From Pseudomonadota bacterium (GTDB lineage Bacteria > Pseudomonadota > Alphaproteobacteria > Rhizobiales > Beijerinckiaceae): a stretch of 64,000 bases of DNA. Of this stretch, positions 52,971 to 63,887 are shown piece after piece. Numbering within the stretch: the first letter of the stretch is position 1; each line of letters starts with the position of its first letter. The notes beneath the pieces are model-generated. The model was not told where the DNA came from. It saw nothing but the letters and a program-made list of their open reading frames with translations, and made no database searches. A program made the position numbers and the translations under genes. The stretch is taken from the NCBI GenBank assembly GCA_023423995.1, contig JAFAEL010000092.1, forward strand, positions 40,160 to 104,159, written 5' to 3'.

Positions 52971-54317
52971 TCAGTTCGGCACGCTCGTGGCTGCCGACTT
53001 CTCGCTCCCGGATGGTGCCGGGGCTGCGGTGTTCTCCGCGCCCTTCCGCACGCCGCGGAGGTAGTCGAACGCCGCGATGAGCTGCTTGTCCTTGGCCGGA
53101 TCCGGCGGAACGTAGGCCGACGAACCGCCCTTCTCCTCGGTGTTCTTGAGATGGCCGCGGAGCCCCGCCTCGCCCTTCGTCTCGTCCTTGCCCTTCAGCT
53201 CATCCGGGATGTCCTGCAGGACCTCCTGGTCGGGGTCGATGCCCTTGGCCTGGATCGAGCGGCCGGACGGCGTGTAGTAGCGCGCCGTGGTGAGGCGGAC
53301 GGCGCCGTTCCCGCCCAGAGGGATCACGGTCTGGACCGAGCCCTTTCCGAAGGAGCGCGTGCCCATGAGGATGGCCCGCTTGTGATCCTGAAGAGCGCCG
53401 GCAACGATTTCCGAAGCCGAGGCCGAGCCGCCATTGATCAACACGACGATCGGCTTGCCCTTCGTCAGGTCGCCGCCCTTGGCGTTGAAGCGCTGGTTCT
53501 CGTCCGAATTGCGCCCACGGGTGGAGACGATCTCTCCACGGTCCAGGAATGCATCCGAGACGAGGATCGCCTGGTCGAGAAGACCGCCCGGATTATTGCG
53601 CAGATCGAGGACGAAGCCTTTCAGCTTGTCCCCGCCGATGTCGGTCGTCAGCTTCTCGATAGCGTTGCGAAGCCCTTCGAAAGTCTGCTCGTTGAACTGG
53701 GTGACGCGCAGGTAGCCGACATCTCCCTCGACCCGCGAACGGACGGGCCGGATGCGGATGATATCGCGGGTCAGCGTGACGGTGATCGGGTCTTTCTGGC
53801 CGGGCCGCTGGAGCTTCAGCCGCACGGGCGTGTTCACCGGGCCGCGCATCTTGTCCACGGCCTGGTTGAGCGTCAGCCCCTGGACCTGATCCTCCTCGAT
53901 CTGGACGATCACGTCGTTCGCCATGATACCCGCACGGGCGGCCGGCGTGTCGTCGATCGGGGTGACGACCTTCACGAGGCCCTCTTCCATCGTGACCTCG
54001 ATGCCGAGGCCGCCGAACTGGCCGCTGGTCTGGACCTGCATGTCCCGGAAGCTCTTCGGGTCCATGTAGGAGGAATGGGGATCGAGCGACGCGAGCATGC
54101 CGTTGATGGCCGACTCGATCAGCTTCGCCTCTTCGGGTTTCTCGACGTAATCCGTCCGGACCTTCTCGAAGACGTCGCCGAACAGCGAGAGCTGCCGATA
54201 GGTCTCGGCCGAAGCCGCGATCGCGCTCGTGCTCGAGAAGAGACGGGTCTGAGTGGTGACCGTGGCCGCACCCGCGCCGATGAGCGCGCCGACCAGAACG
54301 AGAGATACTTTCCGCAT
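52971..54317 (-). CDS. ctpA: Carboxyl-terminal processing protease CtpA (S41)
   Basis: 448 residues from ATG 54317, in an ATGA overlap with envC. Signal/anchor about 1-24, N-terminal helices, PDZ domain about 80-165 (GGLGIEVTMEEGLVKVV, DTPAARAGIMANDVI), S41 catalytic domain with Ser in GGSASASEIVAGAL near 315 and Lys in FGKGSVQTVIP near 340. The serine-lysine dyad is intact. Periplasmic protease that processes or degrades envelope proteins; the EnvC neighbour is a plausible functional link. Confidence 0.94.
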   Translation of the reverse strand: MRKVSLVLVGALIGAGAATVTTQTRLFSSTSAIAASAETYRQLSLFGDVFEKVRTDYVEKPEEAKLIESAINGMLASLDPHSSYMDPKSFRDMQVQTSGQFGGLGIEVTMEEGLVKVVTPIDDTPAARAGIMANDVIVQIEEDQVQGLTLNQAVDKMRGPVNTPVRLKLQRPGQKDPITVTLTRDIIRIRPVRSRVEGDVGYLRVTQFNEQTFEGLRNAIEKLTTDIGGDKLKGFVLDLRNNPGGLLDQAILVSDAFLDRGEIVSTRGRNSDENQRFNAKGGDLTKGKPIVVLINGGSASASEIVAGALQDHKRAILMGTRSFGKGSVQTVIPLGGNGAVRLTTARYYTPSGRSIQAKGIDPDQEVLQDIPDELKGKDETKGEAGLRGHLKNTEEKGGSSAYVPPDPAKDKQLIAAFDYLRGVRKGAENTAAPAPSGSEKSAATSVPN

Positions 54318-55672
54318 CAGCCGCGAACCCTTCCGCTCGGCGATCTTGCCCACCAGGGACGGGGGTCCACGGACCCGCCATCCTTGCGAAACTCAACATA
54401 GAGAGCAGGGGCGCTACTCTCAACGACGCTCAAGGCCGCAGAGAGGAGGGACGTCTCGCCCATCTGACCGACCGGCTCTCCCGCCAGGACGAACTGCCCA
54501 GTATCGACGTTGATCTGGTCCATCCCGGCGAGGAGGAGATAGTACCCGTCCCCGGCGTTGATGATCAAGAGTCGGCCAAAGGACCGAAACGGTCCCGCAT
54601 AGGACACCCAGCCATCCGCCGGAGCCGTGACAATCCCCCGCGGGCGCGCCGAAATCACGATTCCGCGTGTAGCACCCCCCTGCCCATCGGGAGCCCCGAA
54701 TTCCCTGATCACCGATCCGCTCACCGGAAAAGCCAATGAGTTCTTGGCCCCGGCGAAAGGAACGCGGGGGGCCAGGTGAACGGGATCGCGCGTTCCGGCC
54801 GCGGCAAATCGCTCTCGCACCGCGCTGGCCTGGGCCTCTGCCCGCCGGCGCTCCGCCTCCGTCTCGCGGCGAGCTGCCCCAAGCTCGTCGTCGAGCCTCT
54901 CGACCAAGTCCTTCAGGCTCGTGGCCTCCCGGCCGAGCGCCGCGCTGCGGCTCCGCTCGTCGCGGAGCGATGCTTCTGCCGTGGCGATCTGTTCGCGCCG
55001 GACCCGGACGAGGGCGTCCAGCCGCTCTCCCTCCTGATCGAGAAGTTCGAGTTCCTTTGCGAGCCGCGCCCGATCCGCATTCCCGATCTCCCGGAGCCGG
55101 ACGAGTTCGGCGAGATCGCCGGCGAGGGTCTCGACCTCCTCGCGTAGGCCGGGAACGACCGCGCCGAGCAGGATCGCGCTGCGAAGCGCCGAGAGGATAT
55201 CGTCCGGTTGGATCAAGATGGCTGGCGCGGCACCACGCCCCAGGCGCTGCAGCGCCGCCAGCACCTCGGCGATCACATCGCGCCGGCTCTCGAGCGAGGC
55301 CTTGATGGCCGACTCGCTGCCGGCAATCGCGTCCAGGTTCGCTTCCAGGGCGCGCACCCGCGCTTCCGTCGCCTGCCGCTTCCGGGCAGCCCCGACGAGC
55401 GCGGCCGCAAGCGCCGCACTGTCGGCCCGCAGCGTCTCGACTTCGGATGCAAGCTTCGTGGCGGCTTCATCCGCCTCGGACAGCCGGCGTTCTACCTCGC
55501 GCAGCGCCTCGTCTCGGCGCCTGCGCTCGGCCTCCTTGGCGGCGGCGCGCGATTCGGCTTCCGCCACCGCGGACGCTGCCGGCTGCGCCTCGGCCTGTTC
55601 CAATCCCGTGGGCAAGAGAGCAACGAGCAAGGCTGCGCCGAAAATCCCCTGCAGGCTGGCAGGTCGCATCAC
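54317..55672 (-). CDS. envC: Murein hydrolase activator EnvC-like protein
   Basis: 451 residues. Signal peptide about 1-29 (GLEQAEA), long coiled coil about 35-285, then a degenerate LytM/M23 domain about 310-450 (GIVTAPADGWVSYAGPFRSFG, LLIINAGDGYYLLLAG, ALYVEFRKDGGSVDPRPWW). The zinc histidines of active LytM enzymes are missing, as in E. coli EnvC, which activates AmiA/AmiB at the septum instead of cutting. The amidase partner is not in the window. Coupled to rlmH by ATGA overlap. Confidence 0.9.
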   Translation of the reverse strand: MMRPASLQGIFGAALLVALLPTGLEQAEAQPAASAVAEAESRAAAKEAERRRRDEALREVERRLSEADEAATKLASEVETLRADSAALAAALVGAARKRQATEARVRALEANLDAIAGSESAIKASLESRRDVIAEVLAALQRLGRGAAPAILIQPDDILSALRSAILLGAVVPGLREEVETLAGDLAELVRLREIGNADRARLAKELELLDQEGERLDALVRVRREQIATAEASLRDERSRSAALGREATSLKDLVERLDDELGAARRETEAERRRAEAQASAVRERFAAAGTRDPVHLAPRVPFAGAKNSLAFPVSGSVIREFGAPDGQGGATRGIVISARPRGIVTAPADGWVSYAGPFRSFGRLLIINAGDGYYLLLAGMDQINVDTGQFVLAGEPVGQMGETSLLSAALSVVESSAPALYVEFRKDGGSVDPRPWWARSPSGRVRG

Positions 55673-56160
55673 TCTCCGCCGGGTTCCCCGCGATGGTATG
55701 GATGCCCGGCCAGGATCGTCAAAGCGCGGTAGATCTGCTCGGCAGCCAGCACGCGGACGATCTGGTGCGGCAAGGTCAGCTGACCAAACGACATCAGGAG
55801 ATCCGCCCGGCGGCGGAGCGACTCGTCGAGCCCGTCGGGCCCGCCGATGATGAAGGATACGGAATGGCCCCCATCACGCCAAGCGCGCAGGCGGGCGGCG
55901 AAATCGTTGCTCGTGAGAGGAGGGGCACGCTCATCGAGGACGACCAGCCTCGTGCCCTCGCCTTTCGCCAGGATCGCGGCAGCCTCCGCGGAGACCCGCT
56001 CCGGGGCGCTGCGCGCCCGCGCCTCCGGCAGTTCGGCGATCGTCAGGGCGCTAGCCCCCAGGCTGCGCCCGAGAGCCTCCGCCCGCTGCCGATAGCGCTC
56101 GACGAGTTCACGCTCCGGACCGCTCTTGAGGCGGCCGACCGCAAGGATCTGCAGCCTCAC
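55669..56160 (-). CDS. rlmH: 23S rRNA (pseudouridine1915-N3)-methyltransferase RlmH
   Basis: 163 residues of the SPOUT class. Trefoil-knot landmarks: MRLQILAVGRLKSGPERELVERY, VVLDERAPPLTSNDFA, VSFIIGGPDGLDESLRRRAD and LMSFGQLTLPHQIVRVLAAEQIYRAL. Methylates Psi1915 in helix 69 of 23S rRNA. Its stop overlaps envC start by 4 bases, and it begins 18 bases after rsfS: the rsfS-rlmH-envC-ctpA order is standard. Confidence 0.96.
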   Translation of the reverse strand: MRLQILAVGRLKSGPERELVERYRQRAEALGRSLGASALTIAELPEARARSAPERVSAEAAAILAKGEGTRLVVLDERAPPLTSNDFAARLRAWRDGGHSVSFIIGGPDGLDESLRRRADLLMSFGQLTLPHQIVRVLAAEQIYRALTILAGHPYHRGEPGGE

Positions 56161-56178
56161 AACATGGACCGGAGCAGG

Positions 56179-56649
56179 TTAGCCGGCGGCGCGCTCGCTC
56201 GGACGATCCGCGCCCCACATCTTCTCAAGATTGTAGAAGCCGCGGACCTCAGGCCGGAAGATATGGACGATGATGTCGCCCGCATCGATCAGCACCCAGT
56301 CGCAAGCGGGGAAGCCTTCGACCCGAACCCGGCCAAAGCCGTTATCCTTGAAGGCCTGGATGAGGCGTTCGGCGATGGACCCGACGTGCCGATTCGAGCG
56401 TCCCGAGGTGATGATCATCGCGTCAGCGATGGACGTCCTGCCGACGAGATCGATCTCGACCGTTTCCTCGGCTTTCATGTCCTCGAGGCAGGCCCGCGCC
56501 ACCGAGATGATGCTCTCGCCTGCCGAAGGCTCAGCTGCGGCGACGAGGTGAAGCGGAGCAATATCCGCCTCGCGGATAGAAACGTGATCCAGTGCCCAAT
56601 CTCCTAGGCGTCCTCCAAGACATTGAGGCCCAAAGTCTTGACGCCGCAT
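56179..56649 (-). CDS. rsfS: Ribosome silencing factor RsfS
   Basis: Binds L14 (uL14) and blocks 30S-50S joining in starvation. Conserved core: EETVEIDLVGRTSIADAMIITSGRSNRHVGSIAERLIQAF, VRVEGFPACDWVLIDAGDIIVHIFRPEVRGFYNLEKMW. Start is uncertain. ATG at 56649 gives 156 residues but has no ribosome site. A CTG at 56590-56592 has AGGAG exactly 8 bases upstream (56601-56605) and would give about 137 residues, near the family's usual length. The ATG is listed conservatively. Confidence 0.9.
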   Translation of the reverse strand: MRRQDFGPQCLGGRLGDWALDHVSIREADIAPLHLVAAAEPSAGESIISVARACLEDMKAEETVEIDLVGRTSIADAMIITSGRSNRHVGSIAERLIQAFKDNGFGRVRVEGFPACDWVLIDAGDIIVHIFRPEVRGFYNLEKMWGADRPSERAAG

Positions 56650-56677
56650 CAAGAAAATAATGCGACAGCGCGAGTTT

Positions 56678-57307
56678 TCAACGGCAATCAAGCGTTTTCA
56701 GGAGCTTATCCCTGAGGGCAGTGGATGACAGGTTCGATCGCGGACCTTCGATGAAGGCCCAGGCCGGCGCCGGACGCTCCGCGAATGTTCGGGGCGAAAC
56801 CCTGTCGCCCGCAAGCGTTCGGGCTGCCCTACCCCGCAGGGCGGGAAGCGTCCACCCCGGCCTGTCGACCACGGCGACGGGCACCAGCGAGGCGATTTCG
56901 CGCCAAGCCCGCCAACGATGCAGCCCCGCGAAGCTGTCCGCGCCGAGGATATAGACGAATCGGACGCCCGGGCATCGCCCCACGAGGAACCGGACCGTTT
57001 CCACCGTGTAGCGCGCGCCCAGCACCGCCTCGAAATCAGTCACCACCATGCGGGGATGGCGCGCGATCCGGCGCGTCGCCTCGAGCCGCTCCTGCGGCGA
57101 CGGGAGCCGGCTTCTGTCCTTGAGAGGATTTCCTGGCCCCACGATCCACCAGACGCGGTCGAGATGCAGGCGCCGTAGGGCGAGCAGCGCGACATGCCGG
57201 TGCCCCGCATGCGGCGGATCGAAGCTCCCGCCATAGAGCCCGATCCACATGCCGGGCGCATGTGGCGGGAGGCGGATCAACCCGCCCCCGCGTCGGCCGT
57301 GATGCAT
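56678..57307 (-). CDS. nadD: Nicotinate-nucleotide adenylyltransferase NadD
   Basis: 209 residues from ATG 57307, within an ATGA overlap with proA (the longer frame to 57637 is antisense of proA). Nucleotidyltransferase landmarks GLYGGSFDPPHAGHRHVALLAL near 23-44 with the HxGH site, GADSFAGLHRWRAWREI, and the C-terminal ISSTxxR analogue SNLSSTALRD. Makes deamido-NAD from NaMN. Typical gene order proA-nadD-rsfS. Confidence 0.94.
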   Translation of the reverse strand: MHHGRRGGGLIRLPPHAPGMWIGLYGGSFDPPHAGHRHVALLALRRLHLDRVWWIVGPGNPLKDRSRLPSPQERLEATRRIARHPRMVVTDFEAVLGARYTVETVRFLVGRCPGVRFVYILGADSFAGLHRWRAWREIASLVPVAVVDRPGWTLPALRGRAARTLAGDRVSPRTFAERPAPAWAFIEGPRSNLSSTALRDKLLKTLDCR

Positions 57308-58620
57308 CAGGGCCGGATCTGACCCGAGCCGCGGACGCGATACTTGAACGAGGTCAGCTGCTCGACCCCGACCGGTCCGCGCGCATGCATGCGGCCCGTC
57401 GCGATGCCGATCTCCGCCCCGAACCCGAACTCGCCGCCATCGGCGAATTGGGTCGAGGCGTTGTGCAGGACGATCGCGGAATCGACCTCGGCCAGGAAGC
57501 GCTCGGCAGCGCCCGCATCTTCCGTCAGGATCGCGTCCGTGTGATGCGAGCCATAGCGGGCGATGTGGCCGAGCGCTCCGTCGAGCCCGTCCACGACACG
57601 ACACGAGATGATGGCGTCCAGGTACTCGGTCGCCCAATCCGCCTCGCTCGCTGGGATGATGCGGGAATCCGCGGCACGCGCAGCCTCGTCACCCCGTACC
57701 TCGCAACCCGCGTCCAGCAGCGCCGTCACCAGGGGCCGGAGATGCGTCACGGCCGCTTCCCGGTCCACCAGCAGCGTCTCGGCCGCCCCGCAGACGCCGG
57801 TCCGGCGCAGCTTGGAATTGAGGAGGACCGACCTCGCCATGTCGGGATCGGCGGAGGCCTGCACGTAGACGTGATTGACACCCTCGAGATGCGCGAAGAC
57901 CGGCACCCGTGCATCGGCCTGGACCCGCTCGACGAGGCCTCGCCCGCCGCGCGGCACGATCACGTCGATCGAGCCGCCAAGCCCCGTCAGCATCAGGCCG
58001 ACGGCGTCCCGGTCACGGACCGGGACCAGCTGGATGGCATCGGCCGGCAGGCCGGCCTGGGCGATCCCCTCCGACATCGCGGCCGCGATGGCGGACGAGG
58101 TCCGGAAACTCTCCGATCCCGCTCGCAGGATGGCGGCGTTGCCGGCCATGAGGCAGAGCGCGCCCGCATCCGCGGTCACGTTGGGCCGGCTCTCGAAGAT
58201 GACGCCGACGACGCCGAGCGGTGTCGAGACGCGCTCGATCCTGAGCCCGTTCGGCCGCTCGAAACTCGCAAGCACGCGCCCGACCGGATCGGGCAGGTTC
58301 GCGATGTCCTCGACGGCCTTTGCGATGGCTTCGACACGAGCGGGATCGAGCATCAACCGATCGACGAACGAGTTGGGTCGCCCCGCAGCCCGCGCATCGG
58401 CGAGGTCGAGCGCGTTCTGGGCGAGGATCACCCGCTCCGCCTTGCGGATGGCGTCGGCCACCGCGAGGAGCCCGCGACGCTTCTCCTCCGTCGAGGCGAG
58501 CGCAAGCCGGTGCGACGCCGCCCGGGCCCGCCGGCCGATATCGGCCATGAGTTCGACGAGCGGCGGCTCCCCCGCGCGGGACGGCAAGTCGGTCCGGTCG
58601 GCGGTGATGGCGGCGCTCAT
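57307..58620 (-). CDS. proA: Gamma-glutamyl phosphate reductase ProA
   Basis: 437 residues from ATG 58620. Aldehyde dehydrogenase fold; catalytic cysteine in [13 protein letters not shown] near 288 (as in TGVC), cofactor loop [16 protein letters not shown] near 130 and [12 protein letters not shown] near 355. Reduces gamma-glutamyl phosphate to glutamate-5-semialdehyde in proline synthesis. In most relatives it lies directly after proB; here a DUF72 gene on the other strand sits between them. Confidence 0.95.
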   Translation of the reverse strand: MSAAITADRTDLPSRAGEPPLVELMADIGRRARAASHRLALASTEEKRRGLLAVADAIRKAERVILAQNALDLADARAAGRPNSFVDRLMLDPARVEAIAKAVEDIANLPDPVGRVLASFERPNGLRIERVSTPLGVVGVIFESRPNVTADAGALCLMAGNAAILRAGSESFRTSSAIAAAMSEGIAQAGLPADAIQLVPVRDRDAVGLMLTGLGGSIDVIVPRGGRGLVERVQADARVPVFAHLEGVNHVYVQASADPDMARSVLLNSKLRRTGVCGAAETLLVDREAAVTHLRPLVTALLDAGCEVRGDEAARAADSRIIPASEADWATEYLDAIISCRVVDGLDGALGHIARYGSHHTDAILTEDAGAAERFLAEVDSAIVLHNASTQFADGGEFGFGAEIGIATGRMHARGPVGVEQLTSFKYRVRGSGQIRP

Positions 58621-58694
58621 GTCTCGGGAACCTTGTGACGATACCGGCGATCTTACCTGCCCGGCCTGGCGCACGCCACATCCAGGGAGGAGGA

Positions 58695-59423
58695 ATGCCG
58701 GCCAAGAGCTACATCGGGACCTCGGGCTGGCATTACGAGTCCTGGCTAGGGCCCTTCTACCCAGATCGCTATCCGAAGCCGAAGCTGCTCGCGTTCTACG
58801 CGGGCGTGTTCTCGGCGACCGAGATCAACCTGTCCTTCTATCGGCTGCCCACCGAGGCAGCTGTCGCGTGCTGGCGCGACACCACGCCGGACGATTTCAT
58901 CTTCGCCTGGAAAGCGCACCGCGTGATCACGCATTACCGCCGGCTCACGAATCCCGAGGAGCCGATCGCGAACGTTCTCGGCCGTATGGGCGGCCTCGGG
59001 CGGAAGGGTGGTCCCGTGCTGTTCCAGCTCCCGCCCCGCTTCAAGGCCAACCGGGAGCGGCTCGCCTCCTTCATCGACGCCCTCCCCAAGGGCGGACGCT
59101 ACGTCTTCGAGTTCCGCGATCCGAGCTGGTACGAGGACCCGGTCCTCAGTGTCTTGCGCGACACCGGCTGCGCACTCTGCATCTCGGACCATGCGCATGC
59201 GCCGGCGCCGTGGGTAGCCACCGCCGACTTTGTCTATGTCCGCGGACACGGCCCGAGCGGGCGCTACCACGGCAGCTACGACGACGAGGCCCTGGCCGAC
59301 TGGGCGCGCCACATCGCGGCATGGCGGCAGGAGAGCCGCGACGTCTTCTCGTTCTTCGACAACGACATCAAGGCGGCAGCGCCGGCGGATGCGCAGCGCC
59401 TCGCAGCGCTCACGCTGCCGTAG
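58695..59423 (+). CDS. DUF72-family protein (YecE-like)
   Basis: 242 residues after an AGGAGGA site, so the ATG at 58695 is firm. TIM-barrel-like DUF72: [112 protein letters not shown]. Function unknown despite wide distribution. It is on the strand opposite to its neighbours, between proA and proB, overlapping the proB 3' end by 14 bases. Confidence 0.9.
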   Translation: MPAKSYIGTSGWHYESWLGPFYPDRYPKPKLLAFYAGVFSATEINLSFYRLPTEAAVACWRDTTPDDFIFAWKAHRVITHYRRLTNPEEPIANVLGRMGGLGRKGGPVLFQLPPRFKANRERLASFIDALPKGGRYVFEFRDPSWYEDPVLSVLRDTGCALCISDHAHAPAPWVATADFVYVRGHGPSGRYHGSYDDEALADWARHIAAWRQESRDVFSFFDNDIKAAAPADAQRLAALTLP

Positions 59424-60561
59424 CCGTGTCCGGGCCGCGCAGGCTCGTCGCGATCGCCAGATCGTCCCGGTGGATCATCTCGGCGCGACCCGGGTAACCG
59501 AGGATCGCCTCGATCTCGCGACTGGACCGGCCGACGATGCGCATGGCTTCCTCGGCATCATAGGCGACGAGGCCCCGGCCAAGCACGATTCCGGTCGCCC
59601 CGCGAACCAGCACGGCATCGCCGCGCGAAAAGGCGCCCTCGATCGCCGTTACGCCGACGGGCAGGAGGCTCGCTCCCCCGAGCAGCGCCCGCTCGGCGCC
59701 GGCATCCACGACGAGAACACCCTTGGTCTCGAGCGCCCCAGCGATCCAGGTCTTCCGGGCCGTCGCGGGCGAGGAGGAGGTAAGGAACCAGGTGCAGCGG
59801 CCGCCCTCCTGCACGCGGCGCAGCGGGTTCTTGGAGCGGCCGTCCGCGATCAGCATATGCGTGCCGCCGGAGGTCGCGATCTTGCCGGCATCGATCTTGG
59901 TCCGCATGCCGCCGCGGGAGAGGTTCGAGGCGGCCTCGCCGGCCATGGCCTCGATCTCCGGCGTGATCTGCCGGACGAGGGGGATGTGCTGCGCGGCCGG
60001 ATCGGCGGCCGGCGGCGCCGTGTAGAGGCCGTCGATGTCGGAGAACAGGATCAGGAGGTCCGCGCCGATCATGGTCGCGACGCGCGCACCGAGGCGGTCG
60101 TTGTCGCCGTAGCGGATCTCGCTGGTCGCCACCGTGTCGTTCTCGTTCACGACCGGCACCGCGCGCATCTCGAGCAACTTCGAGAGGGTCGCGCGACCAT
60201 TGAGGTAGCGCCGGCGCTCCTCCGTGTCGGAGAGGGTCAGCAGGATCTGCCCCGCCGTGATGCCGTGATGCGCGAGCACCTCGGACCATGTCCTGGCGAG
60301 CGCGATCTGGCCGACGGCCGCCGCCGCCTGGCTCTCCTCCAGCTTGAGGGCGCCGGTTCCCAGCCCGAGGACGCTGCGCCCCAGCGCGATCGCTCCCGAT
60401 GAGACCACGAGAACGTCCGCCCCGCGGCCATGCAGTTCGGCAAGATCCTCGGCGAGCGCGGCGAGCCAGGCGTGATTGAGCCGCCCGCGCACCCGGTCGA
60501 CGAGAAGCGCCGAGCCGACCTTGACGACCACGCGCCGGAACTGGGTGAGGGAGGGGATCAT
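59410..60561 (-). CDS. proB: Glutamate 5-kinase ProB
   Basis: 383 residues: amino-acid kinase domain about 10-260 ([60 protein letters not shown]) and C-terminal PUA domain about 282-365 ([30 protein letters not shown]). First step of proline synthesis, normally inhibited by proline. ATG at 60561 overlaps the vapC stop as ATGA, an unusual partner. Confidence 0.95.
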   Translation of the reverse strand: MIPSLTQFRRVVVKVGSALLVDRVRGRLNHAWLAALAEDLAELHGRGADVLVVSSGAIALGRSVLGLGTGALKLEESQAAAAVGQIALARTWSEVLAHHGITAGQILLTLSDTEERRRYLNGRATLSKLLEMRAVPVVNENDTVATSEIRYGDNDRLGARVATMIGADLLILFSDIDGLYTAPPAADPAAQHIPLVRQITPEIEAMAGEAASNLSRGGMRTKIDAGKIATSGGTHMLIADGRSKNPLRRVQEGGRCTWFLTSSSPATARKTWIAGALETKGVLVVDAGAERALLGGASLLPVGVTAIEGAFSRGDAVLVRGATGIVLGRGLVAYDAEEAMRIVGRSSREIEAILGYPGRAEMIHRDDLAIATSLRGPDTATAA

Positions 60562-60953
60562 GCGAGGGCGGACACGATGTCGGTCTGGCTGAAGTCCTCG
60601 CCCTTATACAGAAGCGGGATGCCGTGCACCTTTGCGACTGCATACGACATGCAGTCGCCGAAATTGAGCTTGGCCGGATGGCCCCGACCCCGCCCGTAGC
60701 GGCGGAAGGCCTCAGCGGCGACGTCCGCCATCGCGGGTGTGAAGTCGATGACGCGGAGGCCGCCGCCAACCAAGGAGCTCATCAGAAGGTCGAGATCAGC
60801 GTCCGACAGCACCTTCGACAGCACCATCTTCGTCTCGAGCAGAGACGGCGCACCCATGACCGAGTTGCCCTCCGCGAGAAGGTTGCCCAACCGTTCGCTG
60901 TCGGGCTCCTCCTTGACCGTTGCGACGATCGCGGACGCGTCGACGGCGATCAC
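60558..60953 (-). CDS. vapC: VapC-type PIN toxin (canonical)
   Basis: 131 residues from GTG at 60953, which forms a GTGA overlap with vapB; a longer frame to 60995 overlaps vapB coding and is rejected. All four acids of the PIN site are present: Asp5 (AVDASA), Glu40 (LLETKMVL), Asp100 (FGDCMSYA) and Asp120 ([10 protein letters not shown]). Likely a magnesium-dependent endoribonuclease. Its stop overlaps the proB start by 4 bases. Compare the degenerate relative at 31390-31785. Confidence 0.88.
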   Translation of the reverse strand: MIAVDASAIVATVKEEPDSERLGNLLAEGNSVMGAPSLLETKMVLSKVLSDADLDLLMSSLVGGGLRVIDFTPAMADVAAEAFRRYGRGRGHPAKLNFGDCMSYAVAKVHGIPLLYKGEDFSQTDIVSALA

Positions 60954-61237
60954 TTCGGCAGCCCGTTCTCGTCGTACATCCAGGACTCGTCCCAATCGGC
61001 GTCCGGTTTGATGTGCGCCCGCGCCCTCCTCACGGCGGCCATGATGGCATCGGATCTCCGGCGGGCCTCAGGGGTGAGGCCAGGCGCATCGGGGGGAGCT
61101 GCGGTCACTGCCTCTTCCTCGTAGCGTCGGAGGGCGTCCTCTACGACCCGTGTGGTGGTCTGGCCCAGAGCTTCCGCGAGTCTGGCCGCCCGCTCGACGG
61201 CCTCGTCACTGCGAATATTCAGCTGACGCTGCGCCAT
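60950..61237 (-). CDS. vapB: VapB-type antitoxin
   Basis: 95 residues. N-terminal ribbon-helix-helix-like MAQRQLNIRSDEAVERAARLAEALGQTTTRVVEDALRRY (about 1-39); the C-terminal third ([24 protein letters not shown]) fits a toxin-binding tail. PF07704-like N-terminus. Immediately downstream of a 29-base dyad that probably is its operator, and followed by vapC in a GTGA overlap. Confidence 0.85.
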   Translation of the reverse strand: MAQRQLNIRSDEAVERAARLAEALGQTTTRVVEDALRRYEEEAVTAAPPDAPGLTPEARRRSDAIMAAVRRARAHIKPDADWDESWMYDENGLPK

Positions 61238-61238
61238 A

Positions 61239-61267
61239 TGCTAGCTCCGTCGGGGAAGACGCTAGCA
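61239..61267 (-). promoter_or_regulatory. Probable VapB operator dyad
   Basis: TGCTAGC (61239-61245) and its exact complement GCTAGCA (61261-61267), 15-base spacer that itself contains an inner CGTC/GACG pair. It begins 2 bases before the vapB ATG in the 50-base gap after obgE. VapB-family antitoxins bind such inverted repeats to repress their own operon; the match is by position and symmetry. Confidence 0.55.
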
Positions 61268-61287
61268 CGCGCCTCGGGGACAACCAA

Positions 61288-63028
<1,741 letters not shown>

Positions 63029-63088
63029 TGTCCTGCTCCGATCCTGAAGGGCTGCCCGGCTGCGCCGGGGGTGGAGCCCAAACGACTA

Positions 63089-63114
63089 GGGGGAGGTGGT
63101 CTCCCACCTCCCCC
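63089..63114 (-). terminator. Strong hairpin between GNAT and rpmA
   Basis: Perfect 11-bp stem GGGGGAGGTGG/CCACCTCCCCC with a 4-base TCTC loop, 95 bases after the rpmA stop. No U-run. It may end most rplU-rpmA transcripts before the GNAT gene. The rest of 63029-63208 shows one long imperfect dyad and nothing else recognisable. Confidence 0.5.
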
Positions 63115-63208
63115 TTGGATCGAAGCTCGGCCGTTTACGGGCCTGTCTGGAGCTTCTTCCGCCGGTTCCGTGGGAACATCGGCGGAGCTCCAGTTGGACT
63201 CTCCGCCG

Positions 63209-63475
63209 TTACTCTGCCGCCTCTTGGGCGGGAATGACCGCTACGAAAGCTCGGCCGGCTTTCGTGAGGAATCGGACGCGGCCGGTCGTGGTCGCGAAGA
63301 TCGTATGATCCTTGCCCATGCCGACATTGGCGCCGGGATGCCATTTGGTGCCGCGCTGACGAATGATGATGTTGCCGGCGATGACGCGCTCATCACCGAA
63401 CTTCTTGACGCCGAGACGACGGCCGTCGGAGTCGCGGCCGTTGCGGGACGAACCGCCTGCCTTTTTATGTGCCAT
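63209..63475 (-). CDS. rpmA: 50S ribosomal protein L27
   Basis: 88 residues, start ATG 63475 (frame open further upstream, not used). [27 protein letters not shown] near the peptidyl-transferase centre, [28 protein letters not shown]. No N-terminal cleavable extension is present, unlike some Firmicutes L27. Follows rplU by 28 bases. Confidence 0.98.
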   Translation of the reverse strand: MAHKKAGGSSRNGRDSDGRRLGVKKFGDERVIAGNIIIRQRGTKWHPGANVGMGKDHTIFATTTGRVRFLTKAGRAFVAVIPAQEAAE

Positions 63476-63503
63476 GACGCGTGTTCCTGAACTTGTTCCG
63501 AGG

Positions 63504-63887
63504 TTACTCGGCCGAGGCCGATTCGGCCAGGGCCGGCTCCGAAGCCGCAACCGCCGGGGCGGCGAGCGTCTTCCCGTTCAGCGTGAAGGAGCCGATCCGC
63601 ACGACCGTGAGGTCCTGCCGGTGGCCGCGCTTGCGGCGCGAATTCTGGCGGCGGCGCTTCTTGAAGGCGATCACCTTCGGGCCGCGCGTCTGCTCGACGA
63701 TGGTCCCGGCGACGGTCGCGCCGGCAACCGCCGGGGCGCCGACCTCGACGCCGCCCTCGTGCGCGAGCGTGAGAACCTGGTCGAAGGTCACGTCAGTGCC
63801 GGCCTCGCCCGCGAGGGTGGCGACCTGGATGACGTCATTGGCGGCGACGCGGTACTGCTTGCCGCCGGTCTTGATCACTGCGAACAT
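63504..63887 (-). CDS. rplU: 50S ribosomal protein L21
   Basis: 127 residues. [46 protein letters not shown] identify bL21. The Ala/Glu-rich tail after about residue 103 is an extension beyond the bacterial core (about 103 residues), as in many Hyphomicrobiales. First gene of the L21-L27 operon; the remaining 113 bases of the window form its upstream region, in which no clear promoter could be assigned. Confidence 0.97.
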   Translation of the reverse strand: MFAVIKTGGKQYRVAANDVIQVATLAGEAGTDVTFDQVLTLAHEGGVEVGAPAVAGATVAGTIVEQTRGPKVIAFKKRRRQNSRRKRGHRQDLTVVRIGSFTLNGKTLAAPAVAASEPALAESASAE

